Origin: Deferrisomatales bacterium
GTDB lineage: Bacteria; Desulfobacterota; Deferrisomatia; Deferrisomatales; Deferrisomataceae
Assembly (NCBI GenBank): GCA_024277875.1
Contig: JAJRUI010000025.1
Location: forward strand, 1 to 48,701
DNA: 48,701 nt
Direction: 5' to 3'
Part shown: in pieces, positions 41,802 through 48,053 of the stretch
How positions within the stretch are numbered: position 1 is the first letter of the stretch
How the letters are laid out: each line of letters starts with the position of its first letter
Position numbers and translations under genes: made by a program
Notes under the pieces: generated by a model
Told to the model about the DNA's origin: nothing
Databases searched by the model: none
The model's input: the letters and a program-made list of their open reading frames with translations, nothing else

Positions 41802-42852
41802 ACGGGTGGCCGGGGAGCTGGAACAGGGCCGGCCCGCGGTGGTCGCGACGATCGCCCGGCGGCTCGGCTCGGCGCCCCGGGGCCAGGGCACCCGGTGCGC
41901 CGTGCTCCGGGACGGCGCCCTGGCGGGCACCATTGGCGGCGGCCTGCTCGAGGCCCGGGTCCGGGAACGGGCGTCCGCAGTGCTGCGCACCGGCCGGGCC
42001 GAGGTGCTCGGGCTCCGCCTGAACGCCAAAGAGCTGGCCGACGACGGCATGATCTGCGGCGGATCGGTGGACGTGGTCCTGGCCCGGTGGGAGCCGGCCC
42101 ACGCCGACCTCGCCCGGGTCGCGGCCGACGCCCTGGCCGGCCGCAGCCCGGCGGTGCTCGTGACCCGGTGGGGCCCCGGAGGCGAACCGGTCCGGTTGGG
42201 GCTGTGGACCGGGAGCGCGTGGGTGGGCCGGGAGCCGGACGACCCCGCCGTCCGGGAGGCCGCCGCCCAGGTTCTGGCGGGCGGCGATCCCCGGTTCCGG
42301 CACGGCGATGGCGGCGGGCTGCTGGCCGAGTTGCTGGACCGGGAGCTGGCCCCCCTGGTGGTCCTGGGCGCGGGCCACGTGGGCCGGGCCCTGGCCCGGG
42401 TGGCGGCAACAGCGGACTTCGAGGTCACGGTGGTGGACGACCGGCCGGAGTTCGCCGACCCCAAGGCGCTGCCGTGGGCCAGCCGGGTCCTGTGCCGGCC
42501 GCTGGCGGGCGCGATCGAAGCGGTGTCTCCGGGTCCGGACGCGTTCGTGGTGGTGTGCACCCGGGGCCACCTGGGCGATGCGGTGTGCGCCGAGGAGGCC
42601 CTGCGGTCGCCGGTGCGGTACGTGGGGGTGATCGGCAGCCGGCGCAAGCGCGCCGCCACCCTGAAGCGGCTCCGGGAGGCGGGGGTGCCCGAAGAGCGGC
42701 TGGCCGCCCTGCGCCTGCCCGTGGGCCTGGATCTCGGGGCCGAGACCCCCGGGGAGATCGCGGTGGCCGTGGTGGCCGAGATGATCCGGTTGCGCCGGTC
42801 GCCGGCAGAAGTCTCCTCGGGTTCCTCGGGGGCCCTACAACGGGGAACGTAA
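41785..42852 (+). CDS. xdhC: XdhC/CoxI-family molybdenum cofactor chaperone
   Basis: 355 residues from GTG 41785. XdhC_CoxI domain at the N-terminus (ATIARRLGSAPRGQGTRCAV, GTIGGGLLEARV), then a Rossmann domain (LVVLGAGHVGRALARVAA, VVDDRPEFADP, VVCTRGHLGD, GVIGSRRKR). The GGGC Cys of many XdhC proteins reads GGGL here, a difference also seen in members tied to selenium-type systems (my inference). It would deliver matured cofactor to the set B large subunit, and is the last gene of the plus-strand operon. Confidence 0.9.
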   Translation: MKNLYERVAGELEQGRPAVVATIARRLGSAPRGQGTRCAVLRDGALAGTIGGGLLEARVRERASAVLRTGRAEVLGLRLNAKELADDGMICGGSVDVVLARWEPAHADLARVAADALAGRSPAVLVTRWGPGGEPVRLGLWTGSAWVGREPDDPAVREAAAQVLAGGDPRFRHGDGGGLLAELLDRELAPLVVLGAGHVGRALARVAATADFEVTVVDDRPEFADPKALPWASRVLCRPLAGAIEAVSPGPDAFVVVCTRGHLGDAVCAEEALRSPVRYVGVIGSRRKRAATLKRLREAGVPEERLAALRLPVGLDLGAETPGEIAVAVVAEMIRLRRSPAEVSSGSSGALQRGT

Positions 42853-42992
42853 CGTTGCCGGATCCGGGGGCCACAGCCGGTGGAGGGGCATGGGGTCTGC
42901 CTCCGGCCGCGCGCGGCGAGTTGGGGAGGCGCACGCGGCACTCCAACAGACCCCATGCCCCGGGTCTGTGATGTTGTGGCGCAGCGGCAACG
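42853..42992. repeat. 140-bp nested palindrome
   Basis: Three arm pairs share one axis. Outer CGTTGCCG (42853-42860) pairs with CGGCAACG (42985-42992). GCCACA (42870-42875) pairs with TGTGGC (42975-42980). A perfect 15-bp pair, GGGGCATGGGGTCTG (42885-42899) with CAGACCCCATGCCCC (42947-42961), lies inside. The tip has GCCTCC/GGAGGC and a GCCGCGCGCGGC palindrome. It begins right at the xdhC stop. It could be a transcript-end structure, a regulatory RNA or a palindromic mobile element; there is no clear U-run. Confidence 0.65.
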
Positions 42993-43041
42993 GAACGCCT
43001 GGAGATAAAAAGGGTTTTTGGCATCCCAACCTCCTGGCATC

Positions 43042-43276
43042 CTAGCAGGTTGCGGAAAAAGCAACCTGCTACGGGCCCCACGGAAGGGGCGCCAAATCAC
43101 GAGGTTTGAAAAACCGAGTGATTTGAAAGGCCTCGACGATTCCGCAGGAAAGCGGAATCGGACGTTTCGTAGAAGCGCCCAACGGGCGAGCCCCATGGAT
43201 GGGGCGAGTCACGGGGCCGTCCCTGAGATGCCGTTGCGGAAAAACCCACGGATGGGGTTTTTCCGCATCCTGCTAG
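43042..43276. repeat. MITE-like multi-hairpin element, longest (235-bp) copy
   Basis: Ends CTAGCAGG (43042-43049) and CCTGCTAG (43269-43276) are perfect 8-bp terminal inverted repeats. A string of about seven hairpins runs between them, including TAGCAGGTTGC / GCAACCTGCTA, AAATCAC / GTGATTT, GATTCCGC / GCGGAATC, GCCCCAT / ATGGGGC and GCGGAAAAACCC / GGGTTTTTCCGC. Its reverse complement aligns along most of its length with the copy at 29736-29895. No transposase is inside. Confidence 0.75.
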
Positions 43277-43303
43277 CGGAAATTACGGGGAAGGAGACCG
43301 GCC

Positions 43304-44308
43304 GTGACCGACCGGTTCGACGCCAGCCGGATCGCGTTCCACAGCCTGTCGCGCAGGCTCGGCCGGCCGTGGGTGGACGCGTACGTGGAGCGGATCCGCC
43401 AACGGGCCCGGACCGAGCCCGGCGCGCGCCGGGCCCTGCCCGCCCTGGCCGGCGCCCGGGCGTTCAACCTGCGGGTCGGCCCGTACGGCGAGGGCCGGGA
43501 AAACCGGGGCCTGCTGGCGTGGTCCGGCGGTCCGGCTGCGGGCCGCCGGCTCGGGGTGGCCCCGGGCGAGCACCGGGGGTGGGTGCTCGACCTGGCCGGC
43601 CGGCTGGGCGCGGCCGCAGCCGGCGTGGCCGTCCTGGACCGGCGCTGGGTGTACGGCCGGGTCCAGCTCAACCCGTACGCGCCCGGCGAGCCCGCGTGCA
43701 AGGCGATCGCCTTCGAGCCGGTGGCCGAACCCCGCGAGACCGACGGCGCCCTGGTCCTGCCCGACGCGGTGAACCGGGCCGTGGTGGTCCTGGTGGCCAT
43801 GGACGCGGGCCGGCTCCGGTCCGGCCGGCCCCTGGAGGCCAGCGTCGAGACCAACCTGGGTTACTCCCGGATGGCCACGGTGGTGGTGTCCCTGGCCGAC
43901 GCGATCCGGGCCGCCGGGTACGTGGCAATCCCGTGCATGAACGACACGGCCCTGTCCGTGCCCCTGGCCGCGGCCGCCGGCCTGGGCCGGCCGGGCCGCC
44001 ACGGCATGCTGATCGCCGACCGCCTGGGGTCGGCGGTGCGGGTGGCCAAGGTGCTCACCGACCTGCCCCTGGAGCCCGACCCCGCCGGCCCGGCCGATCC
44101 CCCCGAATTCTGCGACACTTGCGGGGTGTGCGCGTCTGCGTGCCCGGCCGGCGCGATCCCGGCCGGCGAACGGGGCGAGACCCCGCCGGGCCCGTGCAAC
44201 CGCGCCCACGGCAACCCGTGGCCGGTGGACGCCGAGGCGTGCCTCGCCTGGTGGGTCGAGCACGGCGAGAGCTGCGCCCGGTGCGCCGGGGTGTGCCCCC
44301 TGTCGTGA
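43304..44308 (+). CDS. cytosolic reductive-dehalogenase-like corrinoid/4Fe-4S protein
   Basis: 334 residues from GTG 43304 (AAGGAGA upstream). The C-terminal two-thirds follow the RdhA corrinoid domain: NLGYSRMATVVVSLADAIRA, GYVAIPCMNDTALSVPLAAAAGLGRPGRHGMLI, VRVAKVLTDLPLEPD, then CDTCGVCASACPAGAI (near 269) and a second partial cluster SCARCAGVCP. AGLG-x-x-GR is the RdhA form; QueG has AGLGWxGKN. There is no Tat signal and no rdhB anchor gene nearby, so it is unlike respiratory dehalogenases and probably soluble. The reaction is unknown: a reductive dehalogenation or another B12-Fe-S reduction. Confidence 0.8.
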   Translation: MTDRFDASRIAFHSLSRRLGRPWVDAYVERIRQRARTEPGARRALPALAGARAFNLRVGPYGEGRENRGLLAWSGGPAAGRRLGVAPGEHRGWVLDLAGRLGAAAAGVAVLDRRWVYGRVQLNPYAPGEPACKAIAFEPVAEPRETDGALVLPDAVNRAVVVLVAMDAGRLRSGRPLEASVETNLGYSRMATVVVSLADAIRAAGYVAIPCMNDTALSVPLAAAAGLGRPGRHGMLIADRLGSAVRVAKVLTDLPLEPDPAGPADPPEFCDTCGVCASACPAGAIPAGERGETPPGPCNRAHGNPWPVDAEACLAWWVEHGESCARCAGVCPLS

Positions 44309-44366
44309 ACCGGCGGCGGTGCGCTGGCCGTCCCCGACCCTCCCCTTTTTTCCGCCTTCCGATTTG

Positions 44367-44395
44367 TTGACAGGCGGGATTTCGTTTTGTAGAAA
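44367..44395 (+). promoter_or_regulatory. sigma70-type promoter of the lipoprotein gene
   Basis: TTGACA (44367-44372), 17 bp, TAGAAA (44390-44395). A leader of about 135 nt with GC-rich hairpins (GCCCCGGCC / GGCCGGGGC) follows before the ATG at 44538. Confidence 0.65.
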
Positions 44396-44537
44396 AGTTG
44401 GCGGGAAGCTTCGCGGACAGCAGGGTCCGGTCCACGGGCGGTCCGCGGAACCGTCCGGTTCCGGCGGCGCCCCGGCCCGCGGCCGGGGCGCGCCCTCCCC
44501 CCCCGGATCCGGAAACCACCAGACCGGGAGGTGTTTC

Positions 44538-46292
44538 ATGAAACCCGTCGCCACTCTCCTGTTCCACGCCGTGCGCCTGCCCGTCGTGACGATCGCGTTC
44601 CTCGGTCTCGCCGCGTGCAGCGGGGGCGGCGGGAGCGCCGTTGCGCCGCCCCCGGCCGGGGGGGATCCGTCGGTGGCGGCCCGGACCAGCACGATCGCCC
44701 CGGGCGACGCCGACTGCCCCGCCGGCGGGGTGCTGGTGGAGACCGGCATCGACGAGAACGCTAACGGCGTCCTGGACGACGCCGAGGTGGACACCAGCGA
44801 GAAGGTGTGCCACGGCAGCGACGGAGCGGACGGCCTCGACGCCCTCATCGCGTTGTCTCCGGAGCCGGCGGGCGACAACTGCCCCGGCGGCGGGGTGCGC
44901 ATCGACGCGGGCATCGACGCCGACGGCGACGGCAGCCTGGACCCGGCCGAGGTCACCCAGACCGAGTACGTGTGCAACGCCCGCGACGCCAGTGGGAGCT
45001 GGCAGGAGCCGACCCTGGCCGGGCCCGACAACGATTCGCCGGTGGAAGCTCTCTGGCTGGGGGCGAACGGCAGCGGCACCGCCGTGGCGGTGTGGGTGCA
45101 GGAGGACGACGGGCTCTGGGGCGTCTGGGCGAACCGGTACGAGCCGGGTGCGGGGTGGGGCGGGGCGGAGGAGATCTGGACCGGACCCATCCCGGAGCGG
45201 GTGGACCCCCGGGTCAGGGTGGCGGTGGGCGCCGACGGTACCGCCGTGGCGGTGTGGAACCTGCGGGGCGAGGGGGGCGATCTGGAGGTCTGGACCAACC
45301 GGTACGAGCCGGGTACGGGGTGGGACGGGGCGAAGAGTCTCGCCGCCGCAGATGGTGGGGCACTGCCGTGCGTGGCGGTGGACGCCGAGGGCAACGCGGT
45401 GGTGGTGTGGGTGGTGAACAAGGGCGTCTGGGCTAGCCGGTACGAACCGGGCGTGGGTTGGAGCCCCGCAAAGGAGGTCTCGACCGGCGCCACGGGTGTG
45501 GGGAGACCCCAGGTGGCGGTGGACGGCAGCGGCAACGCCGTGGTCGTGTGGCAGCAGGAGGAGGGCGAGGACTGGTACGTCTGGGCCAACCGGTACGAAG
45601 CGGACGCGGGCCGCTGGGGTACGGCGGAGAGGATCGAGCCCGAAGTCGTTGACATGGTAGGGATAGACTTCCAGTGGCTGGAGGAGGATCTCCGGCCCCA
45701 AGTGGCGGTGAACACCGATGGGACCGCTGTGGCCGTGTGGCAGAACGCCTACATCGAGACCACTGGCACATATACGACGACGGCGGCTGTCATCGGCGCC
45801 AACCGGTACGAGCCGGGCGTGGGCTGGGGGCATGCGGAGTGGATCGTGTCCTCGGTAGACGTGGAGACCCCGCAGGTGGTGGTCACCGACGACGGCGCCG
45901 CAGTGGTGGTGTGGCAGCACGAGGGCTTCCCGAACACGGGCCTGGACGCCGGCGTGGTTCTCAAACGGTACGAGCCGGACGTGGGCTGGGGCCGCGAGAT
46001 CCCCATCGAGACCGGCGCGGGCGGCTCGGCGAACCCCCGGGTGGCCGTGAACGACAACGGCAACGTCGTGGTCGTGTGGGAGCGGTTCGACGGCGCCCGC
46101 ACCAACATCTACGCCAACCGGTACGACCTGGCTTCCGGCTGGGGGATGCCGGCACTCCTCGAGACCAACAACTTGCATTCCGCGCTGGAGCCCGCCGTGG
46201 CGTTGGACCCCGACGGCAACGCGCTGGCCGTGTGGAGGCAAGACACGGGCACGTCCGTCCACGTCTGGTCCAGCCGCTGGCCGGCGCCCTGA
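44538..46292 (+). CDS. lipoprotein with two Cys/Asp-rich repeats and a beta-propeller-like repeat region
   Basis: 584 residues from ATG 44538 (GGGAGGTG upstream). Type-II signal peptide with lipobox LAAC (Cys 27). Residues about 55-150 hold two copies of a roughly 45-residue unit, C..GG..v.tGID.n.nG.LD.aEV....vC, with calcium-like D-x-D/N-x-D/N-G loops. From about 155 to the end there are roughly eight repeats of 50-60 residues built on AVAVW..., VWANRYEPGxGW and PxVAV..dGxAVVVW, a likely beta-propeller. It is a single-gene unit with its own promoter and terminator. An outer-membrane surface role is probable; function unknown. Confidence 0.85.
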   Translation: MKPVATLLFHAVRLPVVTIAFLGLAACSGGGGSAVAPPPAGGDPSVAARTSTIAPGDADCPAGGVLVETGIDENANGVLDDAEVDTSEKVCHGSDGADGLDALIALSPEPAGDNCPGGGVRIDAGIDADGDGSLDPAEVTQTEYVCNARDASGSWQEPTLAGPDNDSPVEALWLGANGSGTAVAVWVQEDDGLWGVWANRYEPGAGWGGAEEIWTGPIPERVDPRVRVAVGADGTAVAVWNLRGEGGDLEVWTNRYEPGTGWDGAKSLAAADGGALPCVAVDAEGNAVVVWVVNKGVWASRYEPGVGWSPAKEVSTGATGVGRPQVAVDGSGNAVVVWQQEEGEDWYVWANRYEADAGRWGTAERIEPEVVDMVGIDFQWLEEDLRPQVAVNTDGTAVAVWQNAYIETTGTYTTTAAVIGANRYEPGVGWGHAEWIVSSVDVETPQVVVTDDGAAVVVWQHEGFPNTGLDAGVVLKRYEPDVGWGREIPIETGAGGSANPRVAVNDNGNVVVVWERFDGARTNIYANRYDLASGWGMPALLETNNLHSALEPAVALDPDGNALAVWRQDTGTSVHVWSSRWPAP

Positions 46293-46348
46293 GGGCGGCG
46301 GCCCCGGAAGGCTCCCCCGATCCCGGCGCGCGTGACAGCAGTAAAAAC

Positions 46349-46384
46349 GCCCCCCGGCGCTCCCTACGCGGGGGGGGCTGTTTT
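46349..46384 (+). terminator. Rho-independent terminator of the lipoprotein gene
   Basis: A GC hairpin (GCCCCCCGGCG with CGCGGGGGGGGC) around a short loop, followed by TGTTTT, starting 57 bp after the stop. Confidence 0.65.
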
Positions 46385-46692
46385 CCGGGGTGTTGTCTCT
46401 AGTATTGCCGGATATCCTATGCCGCGTATCGGCAACCGGGAGCCTGAAAAAAGGGTTCTGTTCCGAATCGTGGGACGCCGGCCGTTCCGGATGCCGATCC
46501 TCTGGTGGCGCGTCGGCGCGGGGCCCCTCCCGCCGGATCGCCCTTGCCTGGCGGGCCGTTCCGGCCGATAACAACCCTGGTGGCGGCCGGGAAGATGGGT
46601 CGCCTGCCGGGCGCGGGCCGCGGAACCGGAGCCTGCGGGCGCGTCCCAGGCACCCCTGTTTACGCCGACGGCTCCGGGGGGCGGATATCTCG
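46385..46692. other. 308-bp upstream region of the membrane protein gene
   Basis: GC-rich and open in several frames but without recognisable domains. Several inverted repeats could form a long structured leader. No promoter of good quality and no known riboswitch consensus could be identified. Confidence 0.45.
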
Positions 46693-47760
46693 TTGACAAC
46701 GGAACTCTGGGTTCTCGTGGTCGAGGCCATGGGGGTGTACTTCCTGGTCCTGTGGGCGCACGCGTTGCGCCACCGGTTCGGGCTGGCGCACTTTTACGCC
46801 CTGCTGGGGGCGATCACCGCCGTCATGTCCTGGGTCACCGACGCCGGCGTGGCCGTACAGGTGAACCAGTTCACGTTCCTGGTCGGCTCCACCGTGTTCT
46901 ACACCTCGCTGCTCCTGGGCGTGTTCGTGGTCTACGTGTTCGACGGGCCGGCGGCCACGCGTATCGCGATCTCGACCGTGGCGGGGGTCTCCGTGCTCGT
47001 GCCGGTCATCGCCGTAGTCCTCCACTTCCAGGTCGGGCTGGCCGGGCAGGCGGACATCGGCTACGTGCCGATCCCGAGCCTGCGGATCAACACGGCGTCG
47101 GTCGTCGCGACCGTGGCGGACCTGGTTTTCCTGGCCGTTGCGTGGGAATATCTGGGGAGCCGGAAGCTGCGGGTGGGCCTGGGGCTCCGGGCGTTCCTGA
47201 CACTGCTGGGCGTCATGTGGCTCGACGTCGTGCTGTTCACGACCGGGGCGTTCGCCGGGACCCCGGACTACCTGGGCGTCCTGGGGGCGACCCTGGCCAG
47301 CCGGGCTGTCATCGCCGTCTTCGCCTGGCCGTTCCTCTACGGGTATCTGGTCTGGCAGAACAGCCGTCCGGGAGCGGTGATCGAACAACGGCCGGCGCTG
47401 GCCATCCTGAAGGAGGTCGCCCACATCCGCGGCGAACTCAGCCTGGCCCAACAGGAGATCGAGCGCCGCAAAAGGGTCGAGCGCGAGAAGGAACGGCTCA
47501 TCGGGGAGTTGCGCGAGACTCTCGCCCGGGTGAAACAACTGGAGGGCCTGCTGCCGGTGTGCGCGGGATGCAACGAGATCCGCGTCGAAACCTCCGGGGA
47601 ACCGGATCGGTGGGTCTCCCTCGAGGCGTACGTGCTCGAGAAGACCTCGGTGGAGTTCTCCCACGGGTTGTGCCCCTCATGCATCAGGCGCTTGTATCCA
47701 GACCTGGCCGACAAGGTTCTTGCCGGCGGCGGGAGCCGGGGGCCGCAGCAGAAAGCTTGA
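46693..47760 (+). CDS. multi-pass membrane protein with cytoplasmic coiled coil and CxxC tail
   Basis: 355 residues if it starts at TTG 46693 (GGGGGCGG upstream; no ATG fits before residue 13, so the start is uncertain). Six or seven hydrophobic helices occupy about residues 5-220, like the membrane sensor domains of signalling proteins. A charged coiled coil follows (LSLAQQEIERRKRVEREKE...). The tail, LLPVCAGCNEIR ... SHGLCPSCIRRLYPDL, is a short Cys-rich module often found at the end of PAS-type sensor proteins. No kinase, GGDEF or other output domain is present. It may be a sensor that relays a redox or metal signal through the Cys module. Confidence 0.75.
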   Translation: MTTELWVLVVEAMGVYFLVLWAHALRHRFGLAHFYALLGAITAVMSWVTDAGVAVQVNQFTFLVGSTVFYTSLLLGVFVVYVFDGPAATRIAISTVAGVSVLVPVIAVVLHFQVGLAGQADIGYVPIPSLRINTASVVATVADLVFLAVAWEYLGSRKLRVGLGLRAFLTLLGVMWLDVVLFTTGAFAGTPDYLGVLGATLASRAVIAVFAWPFLYGYLVWQNSRPGAVIEQRPALAILKEVAHIRGELSLAQQEIERRKRVEREKERLIGELRETLARVKQLEGLLPVCAGCNEIRVETSGEPDRWVSLEAYVLEKTSVEFSHGLCPSCIRRLYPDLADKVLAGGGSRGPQQKA

Positions 47761-47950
47761 CGGACGGCGCGATATGCCCCACCCCTTTCGTGCGCCAAAT
47801 GCCCCAATCCGGGAGACAGCGGGGTGCCTGGGCCCGGTTTCGCGCGGAAGTACGGGGTGGCACGGGGATTGCTTCCTTGGCTGGGCGAACGGCCCCAAAA
47901 ACCCCACAAGGACCGTTCGCCGAGCCTCCAATCGCGAGGCCTCTTCCCCC
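47761..47950. other. intergenic stretch with one inverted repeat
   Basis: No gene is recognised. GGCGAACGG pairs perfectly with CCGTTCGCC across about 20 nt near 47890-47925, before the terminator at 47951. This could be part of a longer 3' structure. Confidence 0.45.
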
Positions 47951-47982
47951 AGCCCCCGGAAGCCCCGGGGGCTCTTTTTTTT
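47951..47982 (+). terminator. strong Rho-independent terminator after the membrane protein gene
   Basis: AGCCCCCGG (47951-47959) pairs with CCGGGGGCT (47965-47973) over a 5-nt loop, followed by C and eight T. It may also protect prfC, encoded convergently, from read-through. Confidence 0.9.
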
Positions 47983-48050
47983 CAGGTTCAAGGTTCAAGG
48001 TTCGAGGTTTCCGGGAACCGGAGCTGGCGGCTGACAGCTGACCGCTGCCT
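47983..48050. repeat. degenerate heptamer tandem repeats at the prfC 3' end
   Basis: AGGTTCA AGGTTCA AGGTTCG AGGTTTC, then after a spacer AGCTGGC GGCTGAC AGCTGAC CGCTGCC. This is the same heptad style as at 29896 and 39522, but here it lies between convergent gene ends. Confidence 0.6.
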
Positions 48051-48053
48051 CCC

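Noticed and set aside
42853-42992. Molybdenum-cofactor riboswitch.
   Set aside because: It is near Mo genes and structured, but the Moco-motif consensus could not be recognised, and the element is downstream, not upstream, of the Mo genes.
46385-46692. Cobalamin or c-di-GMP riboswitch upstream of the membrane protein gene.
   Set aside because: GC-rich hairpins are present, but neither the B12 box nor the GEMM core could be found.
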